36,781 nt of DNA. Origin: Arsenicicoccus bolidensis DSM 15745. Lineage in GTDB: Bacteria; Actinomycetota; Actinomycetes; Actinomycetales; Dermatophilaceae. Below the pieces are notes generated by a model that was not told the origin of the DNA, searched no databases, and saw only the letters and a list, made by a program, of their open reading frames with translations. Below are positions 18,282 through 25,114 of this stretch, in pieces (positions within the stretch are counted from its first letter, which is position 1; each line of letters starts with the position of its first letter). Location: assembly GCF_000426385.1 (NCBI RefSeq), contig NZ_AUFG01000038.1, positions 1-36,781 of the forward strand. The letters run 5' to 3'. A program made the position numbers and the translations under genes.

Positions 18282-18424
18282 GGCTCGGGCCGCCTCGGGC
18301 GACCGGCTCCTGGCGACGCGCCCGGTCCAGGGCCCGGTTCCCGGTTCCGCCAGACCGTCGAGGGACACCGAACCGGAAGAAGGCCGCGGCGGGGCTGGGG
18401 GACCCCCCGCCGCGACCCTCCCGA

Positions 18425-18457
18425 CCCGGGCGGGCCGAGCCCGTGGGCCCGCCCGGG
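18425..18457. terminator. Hairpin between exporter and WXG100 gene
   Basis: A perfect 12-bp stem pairs CCCGGGCGGGCC (18425-18436) with GGCCCGCCCGGG (18446-18457). It is 11 nt past the stop of the minus-strand WXG100 gene and downstream of the plus-strand exporter, so it can serve both. Confidence 0.75.
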
Positions 18458-18468
18458 AGCTCGTGGGG

Positions 18469-18759
18469 TCAGCGGAACATCGCGGTGTTGGCCTGCTCGG
18501 TGTCGGCATACTGCACCCCGGCCTGCTGGAGCAGCCGGTTGATCGACTCCAGTGACTCGCGCACCTGCGACTGGGTGCCGCGCCACTGCGCGATGACCCC
18601 CTGGAAGCCGGCGGAGGCGCTGCCCTGCCAGGCGTCCTGCAGGGCGGTCAGGCGGCCCATCATGGCCCCGACCTGCGTCTCGATCTCCGCGGAGATCTGG
18701 CCGATGTCGGCCGAGGCCGCCGAGATGCGCTCGGTGTCGACGGTGAAGGTTGCGCTCAT
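18469..18759 (-). CDS. WXG100-family (EsxA/EsxB-like) protein
   Basis: 96 residues, exactly the size of WXG100 proteins, which form helical hairpins and leave the cell through type VII (ESX) secretion. The turn motif is WQG near residue 44 (LQDAWQGSASAGFQGV), and the flanks are the expected amphipathic helices (ADIGQISAEIETQVGAMMGRL and RESLESINRLLQQAGVQYADTEQ). The C-terminal YxxxD/E export signal is met by YADTE near the end. No EccC ATPase or other ESX gene is nearby and no second WXG100 partner is adjacent, so it may be an orphan substrate. Confidence 0.92.
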   Translation of the reverse strand: MSATFTVDTERISAASADIGQISAEIETQVGAMMGRLTALQDAWQGSASAGFQGVIAQWRGTQSQVRESLESINRLLQQAGVQYADTEQANTAMFR

Positions 18760-18908
18760 GTCCGAATCCTCTGCTCGCGTTCGACCCTGGTGGCCCTTCC
18801 GGTGTGCCCGGACCGGCTGAGAGCAACTCTGCCCGGCTCGGCCCGTGACCTGGTGCGCTCATCCACAGGCGGGGTCGGTTAGCCTGCCAGCATGGGGACG
18901 GTGACCGC

Positions 18909-19682
18909 GTGACGCTCTATGTCGACGCTCCGCAGTGGCCGGCGCACGGCCGCCACTTCGCCCACCTCATCTCGGACCGCTCCTACGACGAGCTGCACGC
19001 CTTCGCGGCGGAGGTGGGACTGCACCCGCGGTCCTACGACGGTGACCACTACGACGTCCCGCAGGAGCGCCACGCAGACGTGGTCGCGGCCGGGGCGCGC
19101 CTCGTCGACGGTCGGGAGGTGGTCCGGCTGCTCCACGCCACGGGACTGCGCTTCCGCAAGCGCAAGGGCGAGCGCCCGATGGGCCGCTACCCGGACGTGG
19201 TGCCGACCGTCGCCGGACCGCACCACCTCGACGTGATCGTTTCCGACCAGGAGCCGCCCGAGCCGACGACCTCGGCGGCGGCGACCTTCGTCTTCGACCG
19301 GTCCGATCGCCTCCTGATGGTCCACAGCCGCGCCCGTGGCGGGTGGGAGGCGCCGGCCGGGGCCCGCGAGCCCGGCGAGACCCCGCGCGCCGGAGCGGTC
19401 CGCGAGGTGCGCGAGGAGACCGGCTTCGACCTCGACGAGGCGCTGCTGCGGCCGATCGGCTACGAGCGGATCACTCAGAGCCGACCGTCGCCGCGCTGGC
19501 CGCACCTGCCTCACTGCCACGTGGCGATCTATGCCGCGGACCTGGACGTGGACGGGCCCTCCCTCACGCCATACCGCACCGAGGTCCACGACGCGGTCTG
19601 GGTGCCGCTCGACCAGGTCCCCGAGCACTGCTCGGCGCAGTTCTGGTGGCCGGTGCTGGACTGGTTCCTGCAGCAGCGCTGA
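18909..19682 (+). CDS. DUF4031-NUDIX hydrolase fusion
   Basis: 257 residues with two parts. Residues 1-85 are a DUF4031 domain (MTLYVDAPQWPAHGRHFAHLI, ELHAFAAEVGLHPRSY, RLLHATGLRFRKRKG). Residues about 115-250 are a NUDIX domain with a complete box, G-x5-E-x7-REVREETGF, so it should bind Mg2+ and hydrolyse a nucleoside diphosphate-linked compound. The fusion suggests that DUF4031 steers substrate choice, an inference. GTG at 18909 is chosen because DUF4031 proteins begin M-T-x-Y-V-D. A six-codon ORF from ATG 18892 ends at a TGA that overlaps this GTG. The end of the gene forms half of a 24-bp inverted repeat. Confidence 0.88.
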   Translation: MTLYVDAPQWPAHGRHFAHLISDRSYDELHAFAAEVGLHPRSYDGDHYDVPQERHADVVAAGARLVDGREVVRLLHATGLRFRKRKGERPMGRYPDVVPTVAGPHHLDVIVSDQEPPEPTTSAAATFVFDRSDRLLMVHSRARGGWEAPAGAREPGETPRAGAVREVREETGFDLDEALLRPIGYERITQSRPSPRWPHLPHCHVAIYAADLDVDGPSLTPYRTEVHDAVWVPLDQVPEHCSAQFWWPVLDWFLQQR

Positions 19683-19714
19683 CGCGCGCCGCAGGAACCA
19701 GTCCAGCACCGGCC
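19648..19714. terminator. Perfect 24-bp inverted repeat between convergent genes
   Basis: 19648-19671 is the exact reverse complement of 19691-19714, with a 19-nt loop. The left arm encodes the last residues of the NUDIX protein (PVLDWFLQ) and the right arm is noncoding. It lies between the plus-strand NUDIX gene and the minus-strand GntP gene, so it probably terminates both. So long and perfect an arm inside a coding end suggests an inverted copy of the gene end. Confidence 0.85.
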
Positions 19715-19752
19715 GGGACCGAGCCGAGCAGCACCCGACGAGCAGCGGCGGC

Positions 19753-21141
19753 TCAGACGAGCGCCCAGGCGGCCGCGACCGTCCCGAAGCCCACGAGGCT
19801 GCCGATGGTCGACAGGACGGTCCAGGTCTTGAGCCCGTCCGCCACGCTGAGTCCCAGGTAGCGCGTCACGATCCAGAAGCCGGAGTCGTTGACGTGGGAG
19901 GCGGCATACCCGCCGAAGGCGATGGCCAGCAGGATCAGCACGACCTGCACCGAGCTGAATCCCCCTGAGGCGATGGAGGGCTGGACCAAGCCGGCCGTCG
20001 TCAGGATCGCCACGGTCGCGGAGCCCTGCGCCACGCGCAGCCCCACCGCGATGAGGTAGGCCATGAGCAGGACGGGCATGCCCAGCCCCGCCAGGGACCC
20101 GGACAGGGCCTTGCCGACGCCCGTCTCGATCAGGACGTTGGCGAAGACGCCGCCCGCCCCGGTCACGAAGATGATGACGGCGACCATCGGCAGGGCGGAG
20201 TCCATCAGCTCGCCGCCCTTCTCCATGCTCCAGCCCTGGTTGAGGCTGATCACGTAGTACGCCAGCAGCGCCCCCACGAGCAGGGCGAACGGCGGGGCGC
20301 CCACGAGCGAGAGGATGTTGCGCAGCGTGCCCTTGGGCAGCAGCATCGCGCCCGTCGTCCCGGCCATGATCATGCCGATGGGGATGAGGATGAGGGCCAT
20401 GACGGTGCCCGCGCTCGGGACCTTGCGGCGCGGTGCGTCGGCGCCCCCGGCATACGAGCCGGTCGCGAGGTCGGTGGAGTGCTCGGCCGTCTTGAGGGCC
20501 TCCGTGGCGGGGGAGTCCTGCAGGGTGATCCGGTCGTAGCGCATCCGCTGGGACACGAGGTAGCAGACGACGGCCATCGGGATGCAGGCGAGCAGGCCGA
20601 GGATGGTCAGCAGGCCGGCGTCGGCGCCGAGCGTCGCGGCGGCCGCGACGGGACCAGGGTGCGGCGGCACCGCCACGTGGACCGCCAGCAGCACGGCCGC
20701 GACCGGCAGGCCGATCTTGAGCGGCGAGATGCGGGCGACGGCCGCGAAGCCGAACACGATCGGCGCCAGGATGATCACGCCCACGTCGAAGAACACGGGG
20801 ATGCCGAGCACGAAGGCGGCGCAGGTCACAGCGAGCACGACGCGCTTCTCGCCGAGGCGGGCGGTGAAGCGGCGGGCGAGGTTCTCGGCGCCGCCGGACA
20901 GCTCGATCATCCGGCCGAGCATCGCGCCGAGGCCGACGATGATCGCGACGGAGCCGAGGGTCTTGCCCATGCCGTTGGTGAGGACGGTGATGACCTTCTC
21001 GGGGGCGATGCCGCCGGCGAGCGCGGTCACGAGACTGACCAGGATCATGGCGACGAACGCCGGCATCTTGGCCTTGATGACGAGCAGGAGCATGACCGCG
21101 ATCGCGCCGGCGGCCAGGCAGAGCAGGTATGCCGTGGACAT
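19753..21141 (-). CDS. GntP-family sugar-acid:H+ symporter
   Basis: 462 residues and about 12 hydrophobic segments. GntP-family strings are visible: KAKMPAFVAMILVSLVTALAGGI, GLGAMLGRMIELSGGAENLARR, GIPVFFDVGVIILAPIVFG, VHVAVPPHPGPVAAA, GAGGVFANVLIETGVG and HVNDSGFWIVTRYLGLS. It would bring gluconate-like or four-carbon sugar acids across the membrane. It begins 3 nt after the stop of the LtnD-like gene, so the two are co-translated, and its neighbours point to L-threonate, D-threonate or D-erythronate as substrate. It is the last gene of the operon. Confidence 0.93.
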   Translation of the reverse strand: MSTAYLLCLAAGAIAVMLLLVIKAKMPAFVAMILVSLVTALAGGIAPEKVITVLTNGMGKTLGSVAIIVGLGAMLGRMIELSGGAENLARRFTARLGEKRVVLAVTCAAFVLGIPVFFDVGVIILAPIVFGFAAVARISPLKIGLPVAAVLLAVHVAVPPHPGPVAAAATLGADAGLLTILGLLACIPMAVVCYLVSQRMRYDRITLQDSPATEALKTAEHSTDLATGSYAGGADAPRRKVPSAGTVMALILIPIGMIMAGTTGAMLLPKGTLRNILSLVGAPPFALLVGALLAYYVISLNQGWSMEKGGELMDSALPMVAVIIFVTGAGGVFANVLIETGVGKALSGSLAGLGMPVLLMAYLIAVGLRVAQGSATVAILTTAGLVQPSIASGGFSSVQVVLILLAIAFGGYAASHVNDSGFWIVTRYLGLSVADGLKTWTVLSTIGSLVGFGTVAAAWALV

Positions 21142-21144
21142 GGC

Positions 21145-22056
21145 TCAGGCCCCCTGGACGTCGGGGGTCGTGACGCGGGTGGGGGCGAGGACCCGGATGA
21201 CGCTCGAGTCGTCGGAGGCCGCCAGGCCGTGGGACTGGCCGAGCAGGTAGAGCTGCTGCGCCGCCGCCGCGACGGGCGTGGCGAGACCCGCGCCCTTGGC
21301 GGCGGTCGCGACGATGCCCATGTCCTTGACGAAGATGTCGAGACGGCTGCGCACCTCGGCCCCGTCCTCGTCGTAGGCCTGCAGCATGCGCGGCCCGCGG
21401 TCGCCGAGCATGAACGACGCCGCGGCGCCGGCACCCAGCGTCTCCAGGGCGGCGGCGGGGTCGAGCCCGAGCGCGTCGGCCAGGGCGAGCGCCTCGGCGC
21501 CGGCGGCGATGTGGACGCCGCACAGGAGCTGGTTGACGGTCTTCATGGCCTGGCCGGCACCGGCGCGGTCACCCACGCGGCGCAGGGTCGAGGCCATCGC
21601 CTCGAGGACGGGACGGGCGACGTCGTATGCCGTGTCCTCGGCGCCCACCGTCACGAGCAGGTCGCCGTTGCCGGCGCGGGTGGGGCCACCGGACACGGGC
21701 GCGTCGACGAGGCCGAGGCCCTGGTCGGCGAGGCGGGTCGCGACGTCCTCGACCGCGGCGATGCCGACCGTCGAGGTGAGCAGCACCACGCTGCCGGGCT
21801 CGAGGACCTCGGTGACGCCGTCGTCACCCCACAGCGCGGCCTCGAGCTGCTCGGCGTTGCGGACGGCGACGAGCACGACGTCGGCGTCGGTGGCGGCCTC
21901 GCGGGCGCTGGCGTGGCCCGTGGCGCTGGTGGTGCCGAGGCCGGCGGCGCGGGAGGGGTCGAGGTCGTAGGCCCGGACGGGGAAGGTCTGGGCGAGGTGC
22001 GTGGCCATGGGCAGGCCCATGGCGCCGAGTCCGAGGACGGCGACGGTGGGGGTCAC
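21145..22056 (-). CDS. ltnD: L-threonate dehydrogenase-like (3-hydroxyisobutyrate dehydrogenase family)
   Basis: 303 residues. The Rossmann motif VAVLGLGAMGLPMATHL starts near residue 5, the substrate loop is DAPVSGGPTRAGNGDL, and the catalytic Lys lies in AGQAMKTVNQLLCG. The family is beta-hydroxyacid dehydrogenases; adjacency to an OtnK-type kinase and a GntP permease places it in the LtnD group, which oxidises L-threonate to 2-oxo-tetronate. Established knowledge: LtnD, OtnI, OtnK and OtnC then lead to dihydroxyacetone phosphate. OtnI and OtnC are not in this window. The start is the GTG at 22056, read as MTPTVAVLG. Confidence 0.85.
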   Translation of the reverse strand: MTPTVAVLGLGAMGLPMATHLAQTFPVRAYDLDPSRAAGLGTTSATGHASAREAATDADVVLVAVRNAEQLEAALWGDDGVTEVLEPGSVVLLTSTVGIAAVEDVATRLADQGLGLVDAPVSGGPTRAGNGDLLVTVGAEDTAYDVARPVLEAMASTLRRVGDRAGAGQAMKTVNQLLCGVHIAAGAEALALADALGLDPAAALETLGAGAAASFMLGDRGPRMLQAYDEDGAEVRSRLDIFVKDMGIVATAAKGAGLATPVAAAAQQLYLLGQSHGLAASDDSSVIRVLAPTRVTTPDVQGA

Positions 22057-22167
22057 GGGATCTCCTTCGATCGTGAGGGTGCAGCGGTTGGGGCGATGGG
22101 GCGATGGGGCGCGGAGGGGTGCGGCGGGGCGCCATACGGCAGGTGCGTGGTGCGCGTGGGACCGACG

Positions 22168-23601
22168 TCAGCGGGAGAGGGTGTCCACCACGTCGGCGAG
22201 GGAGGCGTCGGTGCCGACGTTGCCGGCGAAGACGATGTAGGGGATGCCGCGGGCGGGTCCGTCCACCGGCTCCCACAGCGACACGATCCCGGGGAGCATC
22301 GGGCCGCGGACGTAGGCGCGGGCGATGCCGAGACCGCGGCTGGCGACGTCCGAGGAGGTGATGCCGCCCTTGGCCACGACGAAGCGCGGCGCCCGGCGGG
22401 CGAGGACCTGCTGGACCACCTCGACGACCGCGGTGGACACGGTGCGGGCGATGTCGAGGGAGCTGTCGGCGTCGTCGCCGCGCACGAGGGTGCGGCTGGT
22501 GCGGACCACGACGGTGCCGGTGGCGAGGGCCTCCACGACGGTGTCGACCACGGCGAGCAGGTGGGCGTCCCGGTCCTCGGAGCGGACGGTGGGGACGTCG
22601 ATCTCGAGCTCGACCGGCTGGGTGCGCTCGCGCAGGGCGTCCAGCTGGCGGGTGGTCAGGGCGACGTGGGAGCCGACGACGACGAGGCCGCCGGTGGCGT
22701 CCTCGGCCAGCCCGCCGTCGCGGATGCGGGCCACCTCCGCGGAGGTGAGGGGGGTGCGGGGCTCCTGGCCGATGAACGCGCGGGGAAAGGGCGGGCCGAC
22801 GCGGTAGAGGAAGGTGGAGCCGGCGGCCTCGGCCTCGAGCAGGGCGGCGCTGAGCAGGCGCAGGTCGTTCTCGTCGACGATGTCCGCGACGACCGGTTGG
22901 CCGTGGGTGAGCGAGCGCAGGAGCGCGACGGTGCCGGCACGGTCCTGGCGCAGCAGGTCCAGCCCGAGGGAGACGACCCGGGACTGCTCGCGGGTGGTCC
23001 CGGACTTCTCGGCCACCCAGTCGCGCAGGTCGGAGCTGGCGTAGCCGAAGGTCGCGTCGCGCGCGAACTCGGTCTCGCCGACGGGGGTGTAGCCGTCGAC
23101 CGGGTTGCCGGCGTGGTGCACCGCGTCGACGGTGACGCGCCCCGCGTCGCCGAAGGCCGGGACGAGGACGACGCCGTCGACGTGGGGGCCGTCGAGCTCG
23201 GCCAGGGTCTCGGCGATGGTGTCGGTCTCGAGCGGGAAGTGACCGCGCAGGGTGGAGTCGGAGCGGGACACGAACCCCACGGTGACGCCGGTCTCGCGGG
23301 CGGCGGCCAGGGCGGAGGTGACGACCTCGCGGTTGACGCGGGCGGCGTCGGCGGGGGCGAGGCTGCGGGAGTTGGTCATGACGTAGACCGCGGGCTCGCG
23401 CTGCTGCAGGGCCCAGGCCAGGGAGTCGACGTCCCACGCCGTGAGCACGGGCAGGTCGGCGACCGACTGGGTGCCGGTGGGGTCGTCGTCGAGGACGACG
23501 AGGACGCGGCCGCGGCGGGCGACCTCGGCCGCGATCTCGGCGGCGGGCTGGTGGGGGCCGGCGGCGTGGTGGCGCACCAGGTCGTCGAGTGTGACGCTCA
23601 C
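22168..23601 (-). CDS. otnK: Four-carbon acid sugar kinase (OtnK-like, DUF1537)
   Basis: 477 residues, somewhat longer than the roughly 420 of typical OtnK. The N-terminal signature VLVVLDDDPTGTQSVADLPVLT and VYVMTNSRSLAP are typical of DUF1537 kinases, SRSDSTLRGHFPLE carries the substrate-binding stretch, and the C-terminal nucleotide-binding domain shows VVAKGGITSSDVASRGLGI and YIVFAGNVG. It phosphorylates the four-carbon keto or hydroxy acid formed from threonate or erythronate. It starts with GTG at 23601 after AAAGGAGAG. A perfect palindrome at 23618-23631 overlaps its leader. It is the first structural gene of the operon, 111 nt before the LtnD-like gene. Confidence 0.9.
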   Translation of the reverse strand: MSVTLDDLVRHHAAGPHQPAAEIAAEVARRGRVLVVLDDDPTGTQSVADLPVLTAWDVDSLAWALQQREPAVYVMTNSRSLAPADAARVNREVVTSALAAARETGVTVGFVSRSDSTLRGHFPLETDTIAETLAELDGPHVDGVVLVPAFGDAGRVTVDAVHHAGNPVDGYTPVGETEFARDATFGYASSDLRDWVAEKSGTTREQSRVVSLGLDLLRQDRAGTVALLRSLTHGQPVVADIVDENDLRLLSAALLEAEAAGSTFLYRVGPPFPRAFIGQEPRTPLTSAEVARIRDGGLAEDATGGLVVVGSHVALTTRQLDALRERTQPVELEIDVPTVRSEDRDAHLLAVVDTVVEALATGTVVVRTSRTLVRGDDADSSLDIARTVSTAVVEVVQQVLARRAPRFVVAKGGITSSDVASRGLGIARAYVRGPMLPGIVSLWEPVDGPARGIPYIVFAGNVGTDASLADVVDTLSR

Positions 23602-23617
23602 GGGTCTCTCCTTTGAG

Positions 23618-23631
23618 ATCAGAGGTCTGAT
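23618..23631. promoter_or_regulatory. Probable GntR/FadR-type operator before otnK
   Basis: ATCAGAGGTCTGAT is a perfect inverted repeat of ATCAGA around GG, extended imperfectly by GA at the left and TC at the right. It lies 17 bp upstream of the otnK start, between the kinase and the regulator gene, where the FadR-type regulator would repress the operon until a sugar acid binds. Confidence 0.6.
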
Positions 23632-23688
23632 GTCTAGAGAGGGTAGCGGGGGACCACCGAGGAGGGAAGGGGTGGCGCGATCTCGGCC

Positions 23689-24390
23689 TCAGAGCCGCAC
23701 GTGGGTCGCCAGGTCGTCGGAGGTCTGGTCCATGTGGGCGTCCATCGCGGCCTGGGCCGCCTCGGGGTCGCCCGTGCGGAGCGCAGCCAGCACCCGTCGG
23801 TGGTGGTCGAGCGCGTGCTCGCGGATGACCGGGACCTCCGAGGTCTGGTAGCGGGCCCGCTCGAGGACCCGGCGCAGCGGGTCGTAGACGGCCCCGAGGA
23901 AGGGGTTGCCGGCGGCCTCGAGGATCCGGGCGTGGAAGGCCATGTCGTGGCGGACGAAGGACTCGAGGTCGGACTGCGTGACGGCCTCCGCCATGGCCTC
24001 GCAGTGCTGCTGCAGGAGGTCCAGGTCGCGCTCGGTGGCTCGCCGGGCGGCGAGCGCGCAGGCCCCGACCTCGATCATCCGGCGGATCTCGATCAGCGAC
24101 TGGGCCGTGGCGTCGGACCCCTGGCCGCCGGCCCGCGCGGCGCGGCTGACCGCGTCGAGGTCGGTCCAGCGGTCGACGGGGTTCACGAAGGTCCCGTTGC
24201 CGTGCTCGACCCGCAGCACGTGCCCGGCGGCGAGCGTGGCGGTGGCCTCGCGGACCGTCAGGCGGCTCACGCCGAGCAGCGTGGCGAGCTCGTCCTGGCC
24301 GGGCAGCCGGTCACCCGGGCCGAGCCGGCCCGACACGATGCGGTCCAGCAAGGTCGTGACGGTCTCGTCGACCAACGAGCTGCGCGGCAT
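23689..24390 (-). CDS. FadR-subfamily GntR transcriptional regulator
   Basis: 233 residues. The N-terminal winged helix (DRLPGQDELATLLGVSRLTVREATATLAAGHVLRVEHGNGTFV) is GntR-type, and the C-terminal all-helical FCD domain keeps metal-binding residues (EIRRMIEVG, DMAFHARILEAAGN, EHALDHHRRVLAAL). FCD domains bind small organic acids. The gene is next to the otnK-ltnD-gntP operon on the same strand and most likely regulates it. The ATG at 24390 follows an AGGAGGAG site; the long upstream open frame is a shadow of the neighbouring gene. Gene and first target are 87 bp apart. Confidence 0.93.
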   Translation of the reverse strand: MPRSSLVDETVTTLLDRIVSGRLGPGDRLPGQDELATLLGVSRLTVREATATLAAGHVLRVEHGNGTFVNPVDRWTDLDAVSRAARAGGQGSDATAQSLIEIRRMIEVGACALAARRATERDLDLLQQHCEAMAEAVTQSDLESFVRHDMAFHARILEAAGNPFLGAVYDPLRRVLERARYQTSEVPVIREHALDHHRRVLAALRTGDPEAAQAAMDAHMDQTSDDLATHVRL

Positions 24391-24443
24391 ACGGCCCTCT
24401 CCTCCTGGTGGTGCCAGCCAGGATAGGACGCGGAGGAGGCCGG

Positions 24444-25091
24444 TCAGGCCAGCCGGGCCAGCTCTCGCCGGACGTTGTCCCGGGCCGCCGCCTCCCAGGC
24501 GGTGCGCGCGCCGGGCGTGGCATAGATGTGCGGTCGCTCCACGAGCGCCTCGAGGATGCGGGAGCGGCCGGTCCGGTAGTCGTCGTCCGGGACGGCGGGG
24601 TACTCGTCGCGGACCTGGCGGCAGTACTCGTCGAACCGGTCGGCCGGCGCCCCGAGGATCCACAGGTCGGCGTCGAGGAAGGCGGCGTGCACCGGGTCCG
24701 TCGTCGGGCCGTGCTCGGCGGTCGCGTGCACGAGCCCGGCCACCTGCTCGATCAGGTCCACCTCGGCGTCGAGCTCGTCGAGCAGCTCGACGGCCAGGGC
24801 GGCGCTGGCCTCCTCGTTGGCGCCGGGCTCGGCGGTCACGTCGTAGACCGCGTCGTGCAGCCACGCCGCCACCCGGCAGGCCAGCAGCTGGGGTGGGGTG
24901 AGGGCGTCGTCGGCGGCGAGCCGGCCGAGGACCGCGAGCATCTCGGCGAGGTGGTGGATGCCGTGATAGGTCCGGTGCGGCTCGCGCCAGTGGTCGACGA
25001 GTCGCGTGGCCGCGCGCTCGAGGGGGACCGCGTCGGCCCGAGGGGCGAGGGCCTGCAGGTCGGCCTGGCAGGCGGCGACGAGCTCATCCAT
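24444..25091 (-). CDS. HD-domain metal-dependent phosphohydrolase (COG4339-like)
   Basis: 215 residues. The metal-binding pattern reads TYHGIHHLAEML with the first His cluster, then AAWLHDAVYDV with the HD pair, and later FLDADLWILG. Such proteins are predicted phosphohydrolases acting on nucleotides or similar compounds; the true substrate is unknown. The gene is in the same direction as the regulator and HelD and separated from each by short gaps (53 and 23 nt), so it may be read from the helD promoter. Confidence 0.85.
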   Translation of the reverse strand: MDELVAACQADLQALAPRADAVPLERAATRLVDHWREPHRTYHGIHHLAEMLAVLGRLAADDALTPPQLLACRVAAWLHDAVYDVTAEPGANEEASAALAVELLDELDAEVDLIEQVAGLVHATAEHGPTTDPVHAAFLDADLWILGAPADRFDEYCRQVRDEYPAVPDDDYRTGRSRILEALVERPHIYATPGARTAWEAAARDNVRRELARLA

Positions 25092-25114
25092 GGCCCCACC
25101 CTCTCATCCGGTCG

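Noticed and set aside
20479-23616. A 1045-codon plus-strand open frame opposite the sugar-acid operon
   Set aside because: It is antisense to three clear genes, is Gly/Asp/Arg/His-rich and repetitive as expected for the complement of GC-biased codons, and matches no family.
24391-24864. Upstream extension of the FadR-type regulator
   Set aside because: The extension is a shadow frame of the HD-domain gene; the ATG at 24390 has an AGGAGGAG site and leads directly into the winged helix.
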